DNA from: Leptospira kobayashii
GTDB lineage: Bacteria; Spirochaetota; Leptospiria; Leptospirales; Leptospiraceae
DNA: 64,000 nucleotides
NCBI RefSeq assembly: GCF_003114835.2
Contig: NZ_AP025029.1
Coordinates: forward strand, 124,001-188,000
Direction: 5' to 3'
The position numbers and the translations under genes are program-made. Shown here piece by piece: positions 53,650-62,856 of the stretch. The notes under the pieces were generated by a model. The model made no database searches. It was not told where the DNA came from and saw nothing but the letters and a program-made list of their open reading frames with translations. How positions within the stretch are numbered: the stretch's first letter is position 1; every line of letters begins with the position of its first letter.

Positions 53650-54912
53650 TTGAAAAGACACCCTTTCCAAAATATCTTCTCCATAGGTTTCGGAGGGGTT
53701 GTCCTATTTTATTTATTTCTTTTTTCTCCGCCCGTTCTTTACTCTCAGGAATCGGAAGCAATCAAACTTGAGTTAGAAGCTGAAAATCTGGAAAAAGCGG
53801 GCGATTTGCCGGCGGCGGAAACGAAACGTCTTCGTGCGATCCAAATCAGAAAAAACAATTTCTACAGGGAAAAAAGATATTCTTATTCGAGAGATCCCAA
53901 AGATATTTCCCATCCGTTTGACTCAGGCAAACAGCTGTTTCTTGGTGGAACTTGGGAATTCGGAATCAGAGGAAACAATTCCATTGCAAGTTTCGGAGGC
54001 GGCACCGATTGGCTTCATAAAGACGGAAAACTCGCCTTTCAAGCAGGAGATCTTTTTTTTCCGCGAAGCAATATTCCTTATCAAAACGGCTCGGTACTCC
54101 CCGTCGTTGAAGAGCCGAAGTTTTTGTCATCCAAACTTCCTTCTTATTCCTTCTCCTACCGGCACGATAGTAAAAAGTGGGGATTTGAATATACTTCTTT
54201 GCCGTTTCAATCTTCTTTCACCCATTATGCCTGGGGACTTGTAGGTCCGTTTCAATTTGCCAATTACGAGACCAGATATAGAATGCAAGATCACAGGTTT
54301 GTCATAAAAATTTACGAAGAGTTAACGAAAGATAGCTGGTTCAGTTGGGATTTCGGACTTCGTGGAGGAAGTTGGAAAACAGATTCTTCTTATTTATCCG
54401 CTACATTGGGGCAAGCGGGAGATTTGCGTGAGCAGTCCAGGTATTTGGCTCCCAGCGCGGGTTTTCGTTTTTATCATGCTTTTGAAGAGATTATGAGATT
54501 GGAAGTAGGTGCGGATTTTTTTGTAACTCCTCTTGGCAGTTTGGATTATCAGAGATCGGTAACGAAAGAAGGCGGTTTCGGAACTCCGGGAAATTCTTTG
54601 GACCGGTATTCCATTCAGTCTAACAAACCTTTGGAGATGACCGTTGCCGGGATAGATTTGAATTTTGTATATTCGGTTTTATTATTCAAACAACATAGAT
54701 TAAGTCTTGGGCTTCAATCTACCAGTTATTCCTGGAGGGCGAATGAATCCAAGATGCCGAATTTTTACGCTTTGAGTCCGGAAACATACGGAACAGCGGT
54801 AATGGATTGGTACAAGTCTTCGGGAGTTTACGAAGCGGACGGAAACGGAAAGAGGATCGGAAGATACTTCGGGGTTTCTAATATATTCATCGGATACAGT
54901 TATGCGTTTTAG
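53650..54912 (+). CDS. Hypothetical outer-membrane beta-barrel-like protein
   Basis: A 420-residue exported protein. A basic start and FSIGFGGVVLFYLFLFSPPVLYS make a signal peptide; a helical segment with AENLEKAGDLPAAETKRLRAIQIRK follows, like a tetratricopeptide pair. The remaining 330 residues alternate like beta strands rich in Tyr, Phe, Gly and Ser and finish FIGYSYAF, whose terminal Phe fits outer-membrane barrel proteins. I do not recognise the family. The TTG at 53650, 8 bp after the speE stop, is the best start seen; no ATG precedes the signal peptide. It overlaps the next gene by 11 bp. Confidence 0.7.
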   Translation: MKRHPFQNIFSIGFGGVVLFYLFLFSPPVLYSQESEAIKLELEAENLEKAGDLPAAETKRLRAIQIRKNNFYREKRYSYSRDPKDISHPFDSGKQLFLGGTWEFGIRGNNSIASFGGGTDWLHKDGKLAFQAGDLFFPRSNIPYQNGSVLPVVEEPKFLSSKLPSYSFSYRHDSKKWGFEYTSLPFQSSFTHYAWGLVGPFQFANYETRYRMQDHRFVIKIYEELTKDSWFSWDFGLRGGSWKTDSSYLSATLGQAGDLREQSRYLAPSAGFRFYHAFEEIMRLEVGADFFVTPLGSLDYQRSVTKEGGFGTPGNSLDRYSIQSNKPLEMTVAGIDLNFVYSVLLFKQHRLSLGLQSTSYSWRANESKMPNFYALSPETYGTAVMDWYKSSGVYEADGNGKRIGRYFGVSNIFIGYSYAF

Positions 54913-55582
54913 ATTTTTTCCGCTTCTATCGGTTTTGTTTTTTTTCTTTTTGCAATGCGGAGTCGCCATCCGTGTGTACCGACCTTTTCCGGAAGAGGCG
55001 CCTTTCGAGTTGGTTGTTCCCGAAAAAAAACTAACTATAGTTACGCCTAATGAAAACCTGCAAAGATTTGCGATGTACGACGGTTATTTCGTAAGTGCGG
55101 ATGATTTGCCAAATGAATACGGAAGTTTGAATTATCTCATTCAAAAAGAAATCAGCATCCGCAAATCCAGATACCCCGGCCTTTTTCAAGGCGGCAAGAT
55201 TGAGATTACGAAATTTCAATTGGAATCCCTTGATAGATGTTATTCCAACGAAGTTCATGTAAAGATGTCCGCCTTGGCGCAAGTCGGAAGAGGTAAGGCT
55301 TCTAATTTCGAATACGAAGATAAAATAGTTTCCCATGTAACGAATTGTTATTTGTTGGGAAGCAGTCTTACGATTGTTCCACTGATTTGGTATGTTCCTT
55401 ATATGGGGTTTCGGGGCAATCGCCAGGATCAATTGAACCAATTGGGTAGAAATGCAATCGAAGCTTTTTTCCAATTTTTAGAAAATGAATCGGACTTTCA
55501 TCCTGGAAAGAAAGAACCGAATCTGAACTCATTGCCTAATGTTCCGGATCCTAAACTTAAGGAGATTCTGGAAGAGTTATGA
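54902..55582 (+). CDS. Hypothetical lipoprotein
   Basis: A 226-residue lipoprotein with signal FFPLLSVLFFFFLQC and Cys19. The mature part has one possible disulfide pair and a hydrophobic stretch (CYLLGSSLTIVPLIWYVPYMGFRG) that could sit in the membrane. No domain is recognised. It overlaps the preceding barrel gene by 11 bp and the next lipoprotein gene by 4 bp, so all three are coupled. They may form one envelope complex; that is inferred from position only. Confidence 0.72.
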   Translation: MRFRFFPLLSVLFFFFLQCGVAIRVYRPFPEEAPFELVVPEKKLTIVTPNENLQRFAMYDGYFVSADDLPNEYGSLNYLIQKEISIRKSRYPGLFQGGKIEITKFQLESLDRCYSNEVHVKMSALAQVGRGKASNFEYEDKIVSHVTNCYLLGSSLTIVPLIWYVPYMGFRGNRQDQLNQLGRNAIEAFFQFLENESDFHPGKKEPNLNSLPNVPDPKLKEILEEL

Positions 55583-56436
55583 ACCGAAACATCACTTTTA
55601 TCCTTCTCTTTACCGTTCTGATTGTATGTAATAATTGTTATTCGATAGAAAAAAAATACAATTACGGAAATCCCTACCATCCTTCTCCCTATTTTGAGGA
55701 AGATGATCCTCAGTTTGAAGAAGGGGAACCTGTTTGGATTGTAGATACGATCGGAAATTATTTTTTTTCCCTTCCAACAAAATTGATTTTGTGGAACAGG
55801 AAAATGACCAACCATCATTTTTCGGAAGAAACAAAGCAGTATCTGATAAAATATATCAAACAGAATAACCTACGTGATGTTAAAGTAAGGTTCAATCAAT
55901 ACGCACCTTTGTCCGAATGGAAAAGACTCGCTAAGAATGAAAATATCAATCCTTTTGTAAAATATATCATAGGATCCATTTCGTTATTATCCTATACTTT
56001 TTTGCCGGATAGACTGCTTGCGGGATTTGTAGGAGGAGATCATTATAATCCTTACACGAATACGATCAACGTCTATTCCGATCTTCCGGCAGTTGTCATC
56101 CATGAAGGAGGACATGCCAAAGATTTCGCACAAAGGGAAAACAGAACTTGGTATTCTATGGCTTATGCAGTTCCCGTCGTAGGTTCTCTTTACCATGAGG
56201 CCCGTGCAAGTGATGATGCGATTAATTATTTTGCGGAAAATGAGGACACCAAACAATTGGAAGAGTCGCATGAATTGTTATTTCCGGCTTACTCGACTTA
56301 TATAGGTGGAGCGATCGGAGATTTAGTCCCTAGCCCCATAACGGCGGTTACCGTATTGCCGGGTCATATTTACGGTAGATGGAAAAAAAGAAGTATTCCT
56401 CTTCAATTGGAAGAAAGAAATAAAAGAGTAAAATAA
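55579..56436 (+). CDS. Lipoprotein with an HExxH-like metalloprotease motif
   Basis: A 285-residue lipoprotein; signal ITFILLFTVLIVCNNC with lipobox Cys about residue 20. Near residue 175 it has VVIHEGGHAKDFAQRE, an HExxH zinc motif, and about 30 residues later LYHEARASDDAINYF, whose Glu could be the third ligand. This fits a gluzincin-like peptidase facing the periplasm or cell surface. The start overlaps the upstream stop in ATGA. The stop directly precedes the GTG start of pyrF. No named family is recognised. Confidence 0.72.
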   Translation: MNRNITFILLFTVLIVCNNCYSIEKKYNYGNPYHPSPYFEEDDPQFEEGEPVWIVDTIGNYFFSLPTKLILWNRKMTNHHFSEETKQYLIKYIKQNNLRDVKVRFNQYAPLSEWKRLAKNENINPFVKYIIGSISLLSYTFLPDRLLAGFVGGDHYNPYTNTINVYSDLPAVVIHEGGHAKDFAQRENRTWYSMAYAVPVVGSLYHEARASDDAINYFAENEDTKQLEESHELLFPAYSTYIGGAIGDLVPSPITAVTVLPGHIYGRWKKRSIPLQLEERNKRVK

Positions 56437-57264
56437 GTGTCCAACGTCTCAAAATTTCAAGAAAAATTCATCAAACGAAGGGAAGAACTTTCTTCTCTAT
56501 TGTGCATAGGTCTCGATCCGGAATGGGAAAAACTTCCTTTTTCCAGTTTGAAGTCGGAAACCCCTCTATTTCATTTTAGTAAGGAAATTGTGGAGGCGAC
56601 TCATTCTTTTGCCACTTCCTGGAAACCCAATGTAGCCTTTTTCGAAAGATTCGGTTCCAAAGGATTTAAGGAATTCGAACTCTATGTTGAACTTTGTAAG
56701 ACTCTATGTCCTGATGTTCCCATCATTGCGGATGCGAAGAGAGGGGATTTGGCCAATACTTCAAAAGAATATGCAAAATATTATTTCGAAACCCTAGGAG
56801 TGGATGCACTAACCGTAAATGCTTATATGGGTAAGGATACTCTTCTTCCTTATTTGGATGCAGGAGGATACATATTCATACTTTGTCTTACTTCCAATCC
56901 TTCCTCTAGCGACTTACAAAAGTTAGTTTTGAAAAAAGATAACGGATTTGTATATGAAGAGATGTCCGACTTTGCCGCAAGGCTCGGTGAAGAATACTCG
57001 GGTCAAGTGGGTATCGTTGTCGGGGGAACTCATCCTGCGGAACTCAAAAAAATCAGAAACCGCCACCCGGATTTGTTTTTTCTAATTCCGGGATACGGAG
57101 CACAGGGAGCAAGTCTGGAAGAAATTTATTGGGCGAGCGGTAAAAACTCCATAATCAATTCCTCTAGAGGAGTGACACTACTTTCCAGAGAAGATGGATT
57201 TTCCCGGTTGGCAAAGGAAAAAGCCTTGGAGATTCAAACTCAGATGAATCATCTCTTTCATTAA
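56437..57264 (+). CDS. pyrF: Orotidine 5'-phosphate decarboxylase, type 2
   Basis: Last step of UMP synthesis, cytoplasmic. The 275-residue length and the motif IIADAKRGDLANTSKEYAKY, with the catalytic Asp-Lys-Asp set, fit the longer type 2 branch (as in mycobacteria and spirochetes). LTVNAYMGKDTLLPYL and the late PGYGAQGASLEE (phosphate binding) also fit. The start is a GTG at 56437 immediately after the upstream TAA. No other pyrimidine gene is near; it appears to be carried at the end of the speE unit. Confidence 0.95.
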   Translation: MSNVSKFQEKFIKRREELSSLLCIGLDPEWEKLPFSSLKSETPLFHFSKEIVEATHSFATSWKPNVAFFERFGSKGFKEFELYVELCKTLCPDVPIIADAKRGDLANTSKEYAKYYFETLGVDALTVNAYMGKDTLLPYLDAGGYIFILCLTSNPSSSDLQKLVLKKDNGFVYEEMSDFAARLGEEYSGQVGIVVGGTHPAELKKIRNRHPDLFFLIPGYGAQGASLEEIYWASGKNSIINSSRGVTLLSREDGFSRLAKEKALEIQTQMNHLFH

Positions 57265-57332
57265 AGAGATCTTGGCAAAAAATTTCCTCCGATTTCGTTG
57301 CCGTTTTGTCTAAACATAGACCAGAGGCAAAT

Positions 57333-58601
57333 GTGAAAAAAAAGTTGGCGATCGTAGGGACAGGCATATCCGGATTAGGAGCTGCTTATTTTTTGTCCAA
57401 GGAATATGATTTAACCCTGTTTGAAAAGGAAAATTATATAGGCGGACATACAAACACAATTGATGTTTCGGAAAACGGAAAAGAAATTCCCATCGATACG
57501 GGGTTTATCGTTTTTAATCACGTAACTTATCCGAATTTGCTTCGCTTATTCAACCGGTTAAAGGTTCCCACTAAAAAATCGGATATGTCTTTCAGCGTTC
57601 AGCATGATCCCACAAAACTAGAGTTTTGTGGCTCCGGTTTGAACGGTTTGTTTGCACAGAGAAAGAATTTTTTCAACCTAAGATACCTTCGAATGCTTCT
57701 TGAAATCAATCGTTTCAATGAGACGGCCCCCCATATACTGGACAATCCCAAATACGAAGACTGGGACTTGGGAGATTATATGAAAGAAAACGGATATGGA
57801 GAGGATATTCTCAATTATTATCTGATTCCCATGAGTTCTGCAGTTTGGACGACACCTCCCGGTCTGATGTTGTCTTTTCCCGTTCAATCGTTGGTTCGTT
57901 TTTTTTATAACCACGGTTTTTTAGGGCTGAATAGCCAACATCAATGGTGGACTGTGGACGGCGGATCAAGAGAATACGTAAAGCGGATTACGGAAAATTT
58001 CTCCGATAGGGTTCGTCTTAATTCAAGCGTTAAACAAGTATTACGTGAGGAAGACAAGGTGAGAATCGTATTGGAAAACGGTTCTTCTGAGATTTTCGAT
58101 AAGGTGATTTTAGCGACGCACGGACATACTTCGGCAAAATTACTGGGGAATCCGACTTCTTTGGAAAAGGAACTGCTCCCTCTCTTCGCCTATCAGAAAA
58201 ATACGGCGACCCTTCATACAGACGAATCGGATATGCCGAAGAAAAAACTTTGTTGGTCCAGTTGGAATTACAAAATTTTAAAGGACGAGGCAGGGAATCA
58301 AAAGCCATTCACAATCTATTGGATGAATCGTTTGCAAAATGTTTCTAAAAACAAAAACTATTTTGTTACCATCAACGACCCCGGGCGAATCAAAAGAGAA
58401 CATATCATTCGTGAAATAGAGTATGAACATCCTTTGTTTTCCGTAGAAAACGCAAAGGCTCAGAAAAAATTTCCTGCCTTGAATGAAGAAGGTCCTATCT
58501 ATTATGCGGGTGCTTATTTCAGATATGGATTCCATGAGGACGGATTTTTATCTGCGGTTGGTGTTGCCGAATCCATTTTGAAGAGGGATCCTTGGATATG
58601 A
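57333..58601 (+). CDS. FAD-dependent oxidoreductase (amine-oxidase-like)
   Basis: A flavoprotein of about 422 residues with a dinucleotide-binding start KLAIVGTGISGLGAAYFLS and the acidic ribose-binding end LTLFEKENYIGGHTNT. It is the kind of NAD/FAD protein that accompanies cyclopropane-fatty-acid-synthase-like enzymes in many bacteria, where it is thought to oxidise modified membrane acyl chains. I preferred the GTG at 57333, preceded by GAGG, to a TTG at 57306. The stop overlaps the DUF1365 start in ATGA, and the methyltransferase follows, so the three genes form one operon. Confidence 0.9.
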   Translation: MKKKLAIVGTGISGLGAAYFLSKEYDLTLFEKENYIGGHTNTIDVSENGKEIPIDTGFIVFNHVTYPNLLRLFNRLKVPTKKSDMSFSVQHDPTKLEFCGSGLNGLFAQRKNFFNLRYLRMLLEINRFNETAPHILDNPKYEDWDLGDYMKENGYGEDILNYYLIPMSSAVWTTPPGLMLSFPVQSLVRFFYNHGFLGLNSQHQWWTVDGGSREYVKRITENFSDRVRLNSSVKQVLREEDKVRIVLENGSSEIFDKVILATHGHTSAKLLGNPTSLEKELLPLFAYQKNTATLHTDESDMPKKKLCWSSWNYKILKDEAGNQKPFTIYWMNRLQNVSKNKNYFVTINDPGRIKREHIIREIEYEHPLFSVENAKAQKKFPALNEEGPIYYAGAYFRYGFHEDGFLSAVGVAESILKRDPWI

Positions 58602-59416
58602 ATTCGGTGATATACAAAGCATCGGTCTCGCATACCAGAACCAAACCTGTCAAAAATCAATTTACGTACAAAGTGTTCACTTTTCTTATCGATTTGCAGG
58701 AATTGGGTGATTTGGATCGCAATTCCTTTTTTTTTCGCAGAAACCGGTTCGGCTTTTTTTCCTTTTATGACAAAGATCATCTGCAGTTCGGAAAAAAAGA
58801 CACATATGAAAATGTAAAAAGTTTTTTGACTGCATCGGGCATTAAGGATTCGGTCGGAAAAATATATCTACTCACAAATCTCCGGATCTTAGGTTATGTT
58901 TTCAATCCGGTCAGTTTTTATTTTTGTTTTTCCGAATCGGGAACATTGATTTGTTCCGTTCCGGAAGTGGGGAATACATTCGGAGAAATAAAACCTTATG
59001 TCGGTTTGGTGAATTCGGGTGCGAAAGGAACTATTTCCGATCCTCAGATTCATTTAAGAACAAAAAAGAATTTTTACGTATCACCGTTCATTTCTCTCGA
59101 TTCAGAATTCGAATTCAGACTTAATTTTCCCGAAGGAGAATTGAAGATAGGTGTGGATTCTTGGGAAGAAGGGGAAAGGATTCTCACTACATCTTTTCTT
59201 GGAAAAAAAATTTCATTTACTGATGAAAACTTATTCATTCTTTTTTGCCAATACCCGTTCATTACAGTCAAAATAATAGCTCTGATCCATTGGCAGGCAG
59301 TCAAGTTGTGGATCAGAAAAATACCATATATAAAGAAAGATGAGAATCCAAACAAACAAACAGGAGTTTCCCTTGGACAAGTCAGCGAACCGGTCTCTCT
59401 TACAAAATCCGACTGA
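58598..59416 (+). CDS. DUF1365-family protein
   Basis: A 272-residue protein of DUF1365, recognised from its start VIYKASVSHTRTKPVKNQFTYKVFTFLIDL and the segment LGYVFNPVSFYFCFSESG, which is the family hallmark. DUF1365 genes nearly always lie beside the FAD oxidoreductase and CFA-synthase-like genes, as here, and probably act on membrane lipids, but the activity is not established. The ATG at 58598 overlaps the previous TGA. The C-terminal part has PFITVKIIALIHWQAVKLW, an amphipathic stretch. It overlaps the next gene. Confidence 0.9.
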   Translation: MNSVIYKASVSHTRTKPVKNQFTYKVFTFLIDLQELGDLDRNSFFFRRNRFGFFSFYDKDHLQFGKKDTYENVKSFLTASGIKDSVGKIYLLTNLRILGYVFNPVSFYFCFSESGTLICSVPEVGNTFGEIKPYVGLVNSGAKGTISDPQIHLRTKKNFYVSPFISLDSEFEFRLNFPEGELKIGVDSWEEGERILTTSFLGKKISFTDENLFILFCQYPFITVKIIALIHWQAVKLWIRKIPYIKKDENPNKQTGVSLGQVSEPVSLTKSD

Positions 59417-60686
59417 GAAGACTTTTTTCACAGAATCATCGAAGGCAGAAAAACTAAAACGATACCCGATTTTTGAAAAGATATTTTTCAAAGCAATGGG
59501 TCGCATGCAAAAAGGTTCACTCAGATTGATTCTTCCCGATGGAACCAATCGACTGCTAGGTGATCCGGACTCGGAGGTTTCTCCGGAGTTTCATTCTGCG
59601 ATGATCCATATCAAAGACCCTAAATTTTTCAAAAGAGCTGTAATCTACGGGGATATAGGATTTTCAGAGTCGTATCTTTTGGACGAATGGACTACGGATT
59701 CCATTGAAAATGTGATCTCTTGGTTTATTTTGAATGTGGATGATTCTCCCGCTTTGTCAGGCGCAAAAAGGAAAACGTTCCATCTGGATCTTTTTAATTT
59801 AGGAAATAAATTTCTGCATTTTCTCCGCAAAAACACTTTGAAAGGGAGTAAGAAGAATATTGTGGAACATTATGATCTTGGAAACAGTTTTTACAAATTG
59901 TTTTTGGATCCCACGATGACTTACAGTTCGGGCTATTTTGAAAGTTTGGATCAAAGTTTGGAAGAAGCACAGATAAAAAAAGTGGATTTACTCTGCAAAA
60001 AACTGAAATTGTCCGACAAAGATCATTTATTGGAAATCGGAAGCGGCTGGGGATTTTTGTCGGTGTATGCTGCAAAAAATTACGGCTGTAAGGTGACTAC
60101 GATTACTTTGTCCGAGGAACAGTTCAAATTTGCCAAAGAAAAGATTGAGAAAGAAAACCTAAACGATCTGATAGAGATTCGCATCCAGGATTATAGAGAC
60201 ATCCGAGGTTCTTTTTCCAAAATAGTTTCCGTAGAAATGTTGGAAGCCGTGGGAGATGCTTATTACGAATCTTTTTTCGGTAAATGCCATGAGCTTTTGA
60301 CGAGAGACGGTATTCTTGCTTTGCAGGTAATTACTTGCCCCGATTCCAGATTTCAATCCTTTAAAAACGGAATCGACTTTATACAGAAACATATTTTCCC
60401 CGGTTCTCTTCTTCCTTCCATCGGAAGAATGAATGAAGCGATTAATCATACCGGAGACTTGAATTTATTTCATTTGGAAGATATGGGTTTGAATTATGCC
60501 AGAACTTTACGCTTATGGTCCAAAGCTTTTGAAGAGAATCTAAAAGAGGTAAGAGAGCAAGGTTATAGCGAAAGATTTATCCGCAAATGGAAATATTATC
60601 TGGGTTATTGCGCTGCGGCATTTCAAATGAGAAATATCAGTGTAATCCAATCCGTCTATGTAAGGCCGAACAACCTGAACATATAA
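59373..60686 (+). CDS. Cyclopropane-fatty-acid-synthase-family methyltransferase
   Basis: AdoMet-dependent enzyme that acts on unsaturated acyl chains in membrane phospholipids. After a domain with KAMGRMQKGSLRLILPDG and PKFFKRAVIYGDIGFSESYL, the methyltransferase part has VEHYDLGNSFYKLFLDPTMTYSSGYF, the AdoMet loop LEIGSGWGFLSVYA and the EMLEAVG motif. Typical CFA synthases are about 380-430 residues; this is 437. The TTG at 59373 has AGGAG six bases before it; an ATG at 59340 is also in frame. It may make cyclopropane, methylated or furan fatty acid precursors depending on its FAD and DUF1365 partners. Confidence 0.93.
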   Translation: MDKSANRSLLQNPTEKTFFTESSKAEKLKRYPIFEKIFFKAMGRMQKGSLRLILPDGTNRLLGDPDSEVSPEFHSAMIHIKDPKFFKRAVIYGDIGFSESYLLDEWTTDSIENVISWFILNVDDSPALSGAKRKTFHLDLFNLGNKFLHFLRKNTLKGSKKNIVEHYDLGNSFYKLFLDPTMTYSSGYFESLDQSLEEAQIKKVDLLCKKLKLSDKDHLLEIGSGWGFLSVYAAKNYGCKVTTITLSEEQFKFAKEKIEKENLNDLIEIRIQDYRDIRGSFSKIVSVEMLEAVGDAYYESFFGKCHELLTRDGILALQVITCPDSRFQSFKNGIDFIQKHIFPGSLLPSIGRMNEAINHTGDLNLFHLEDMGLNYARTLRLWSKAFEENLKEVREQGYSERFIRKWKYYLGYCAAAFQMRNISVIQSVYVRPNNLNI

Positions 60687-60701
60687 CGGGGGAAATCGAA
60701 T

Positions 60702-61220
60702 TTAAGGCGAAGCGGATTGTAACTTTTCTTCCGCTTGTAACATATACACAAGATCAATCTCGGGAGAAGAATAACCCATTGCAGTAATAGCGGCGATGAT
60801 CTGTCCTCTGTGATGGGTTCCGTGATTGAAAACATGAGCAAGTGTTAGTATATAAGGTAGGTTGGCTTGGAATCCTCTCATGGTACTGTATTCCAACTTT
60901 TTCGGAATCGAACTCAAAGATTGGATAAAACTTTCCCATTTGCCCGATTCGTGAATCGCCAATTCTCTTAATTTCAGTCTGTCGCTTTCCACTTCCGTGT
61001 CTAATGAAACCACGGGAGAAAAATTGTCGGCAAATCTGGTGTACCAAAGTCTCTCGGCAACTAACAGGTGATTGAGTGTCCCGTGAACCGATTTGAAAAA
61101 CAAACCGAAATCTCTTTTATAATCTTCCTCTGGTATCCCTTGGATGTGTAAAAACAAATGGCCTGTCGCCCATTGATGATAACGTGCAAGTGTTAGTAGA
61201 TGTTCTTTAGCTTCTTCCAT
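60702..61220 (-). CDS. DinB-family protein
   Basis: A 172-residue DinB/YfiT four-helix-bundle protein. The metal-binding His are seen in HGTLNHLLVAERLW and HVFNHGTHHRGQI (the C-terminal HxxxH of the family). These proteins are metal-dependent and many are thiol transferases of the bacillithiol/mycothiol type; the substrate here is unknown. I took the ATG at 61220, which overlaps the upstream membrane-protein gene by 14 bp, rather than a longer frame to 61274. No thiol-biosynthesis genes are adjacent. Confidence 0.88.
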   Translation of the reverse strand: MEEAKEHLLTLARYHQWATGHLFLHIQGIPEEDYKRDFGLFFKSVHGTLNHLLVAERLWYTRFADNFSPVVSLDTEVESDRLKLRELAIHESGKWESFIQSLSSIPKKLEYSTMRGFQANLPYILTLAHVFNHGTHHRGQIIAAITAMGYSSPEIDLVYMLQAEEKLQSASP

Positions 61221-61857
61221 GTTCTGGCTTAAGCTTGAAAAGTAGCCGATCCATTGCAACGATAAATATTCCAAGAATGTAATATGCGCTGCTTAATAAT
61301 AGAAAATTTTCGAATACTTTTTCATATCCTAGCCGGGTGACATTAATAAACGGATAAGGATATTCTTGAATCATTTCTCCTCTGAAAAAAATATATACCG
61401 CATATAGAATCGGATAGAGAAGCCAGACTAGTGCATTCCCGAACTTTTGAGTTCCTCTTTTTAAGTAGAACACCCAGTAAATCAAATAGAGTAAAGGTAC
61501 GGTTGAATGAAGGCTGATATCTACGATATACTGCAAACCTTTCGGATTCCATGTTTTGGAAAGTAGAAAATGATAAACGATTGCAACGATCAGGATATAA
61601 ACAAGAAGCCCGGTTTGAACGACGGGTTTCCCAAAGAAGCCGCTTAACTTCGATTTTGGTCGGACGAGTGAAACCGTAAAGTAGAGGGTGATCAGAATAT
61701 TCGTCCATATAGTCATATAACTGAAAAAACGGACAATCGCTGCAATGAGGGATGTCCCGTTGTCATATGCGGTCGAAATGGAAAGGTAGAGTTGTGCCGT
61801 AAGCGTCAGGATACCGATCGTAGAAGAAATAAATTGAAATAAAAAATGGGAAGGCAT
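61207..61857 (-). CDS. Pr6Pr-family membrane protein
   Basis: A 216-residue protein with six predicted helices: FISSTIGILTLTAQLYLSI, IVRFFSYMTIWTNILITLYF, VVQTGLLVYILIVAIVYHFLL, LHSTVPLLYLIYWVFYL, ALVWLLYPILYAVYIFFRG and FLLLSSAYYILGIFIVAMDRL. The central FFSYMTIWTNI and YPILYAVYIFFRG match the Pr6Pr/FAR-17a-AIG1-like group. Function unknown; eukaryotic AIG1/ADTRP relatives hydrolyse fatty acid esters of hydroxy fatty acids with a Thr and a His. The ATG at 61857 has AAAGGA before it. It probably shares a transcript with DinB. Confidence 0.82.
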   Translation of the reverse strand: MPSHFLFQFISSTIGILTLTAQLYLSISTAYDNGTSLIAAIVRFFSYMTIWTNILITLYFTVSLVRPKSKLSGFFGKPVVQTGLLVYILIVAIVYHFLLSKTWNPKGLQYIVDISLHSTVPLLYLIYWVFYLKRGTQKFGNALVWLLYPILYAVYIFFRGEMIQEYPYPFINVTRLGYEKVFENFLLLSSAYYILGIFIVAMDRLLFKLKPEHGRS

Positions 61858-61973
61858 GTTAGTCCTTTCTCCGAAAGTGAATAACCAATAATCGGGGAAG
61901 AAACTTTTATTGTCTATCTGTCTTTTTGAAAAACGGATTGCCAATCCTCGGAAGGTTGCCCAATCTTCCCAAT

Positions 61974-62420
61974 ATGCGGGAAACTCGATCCATTTTTGAA
62001 TTTAACGAACCAATCGAAAGGCTATGGTCTGCGATTACCGTTTATGAAGTGTTAATTCACTGGCTTGCGGATGAAGTGAGAGGCAGACCCAAGGAAGGGG
62101 GAGAATTTTCCTGGACTTGGAAGTTGGGTTTGGAAGGGGATTTCACTACAAAGGGAATCTATAAAAAAATCGTACCGGGCAAAGAATTGGTGATGGAATG
62201 GAAAGACCATCCTGCAGGCGATATTTTTTTACAACTTCTGTTTGAGCCGGTTTCCGAGAACAAATCCAAACTTACGGTTGTTAACGGTGGATATCCCAGT
62301 TCTAATGCGTTTAACGTTTGGTTAGATGGCGCAAAAGAAGGTTGGGACGGCCAGGTAGAAAAACTAATAACATTCCTGGCGGGAAAACCTGATTTCACAA
62401 AATTTATTAAAAAAACTTGA
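61974..62420 (+). CDS. SRPBCC/AHSA1-type domain protein
   Basis: A 148-residue single domain of the AHSA1/START-like fold: RSIFEFNEPIERLWSAITVYEVLIHWLADEV opens the fold and GREFSWTW-like GGEFSWTWKLGL, GKELVMEWKDHPAG and the final amphipathic helix (WDGQVEKLITFLAG) close it. Such proteins bind hydrophobic ligands or aid Hsp90-like partners; the ligand cannot be told. The ATG at 61974 gives the usual family length; an upstream ATG at 61926 lies in the divergent leader. It is followed by an unrelated gene after 56 bp. Confidence 0.87.
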   Translation: MRETRSIFEFNEPIERLWSAITVYEVLIHWLADEVRGRPKEGGEFSWTWKLGLEGDFTTKGIYKKIVPGKELVMEWKDHPAGDIFLQLLFEPVSENKSKLTVVNGGYPSSNAFNVWLDGAKEGWDGQVEKLITFLAGKPDFTKFIKKT

Positions 62421-62476
62421 TCTCTCGCCTCCTTCTAAAATCCTGGTAAAAGTAGAGGTTATTAAGGAGGGTTTCA

Positions 62477-62839
62477 TTGGAATTTCCCGAACTAGAATCC
62501 TATTTTCAGAATTTGACGGACATTACAGATCGTATTGCAATGATGAACAATCATTTCGATGCGACACCAGATGTTGATATTCCTATGTTAGATGAATTCT
62601 ACGATGACATGCAAAGTCATGCGTGGGAAACCACCGAACGTGAATATTACGAACTTTTCACAAGTTACTTTACATTTCATGTAAAAACGGTTGAAGAAAT
62701 CGTTCAAGAAGCGAGAGAGATCTTGAATCCTGAAAATAGAGAATATGTAAAAAAGCTTGTATCACATATTAAAAACGCTGACGATTGGTTTCTTGGACTC
62801 AAGAAACGTCGTAAAATGCTGAGAACTCAAGTAGCATAG
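62477..62839 (+). CDS. Small acidic conserved-looking hypothetical protein
   Basis: A 120-residue helical protein with a high content of Glu, Asp and Tyr: ITDRIAMMNNHFDATPDVDIP, AWETTEREYYELFTSYFTFH and a basic end (KKRRKMLRTQVA). It has no signal peptide or membrane segment. The start is a TTG at 62477 with a very strong AAGGAGGG nine bases ahead, so high expression is likely. It ends near a hairpin at 62857-62873. I do not recognise the family. Confidence 0.72.
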   Translation: MEFPELESYFQNLTDITDRIAMMNNHFDATPDVDIPMLDEFYDDMQSHAWETTEREYYELFTSYFTFHVKTVEEIVQEAREILNPENREYVKKLVSHIKNADDWFLGLKKRRKMLRTQVA

Positions 62840-62856
62840 AGAGTTCTTTACTGGCT

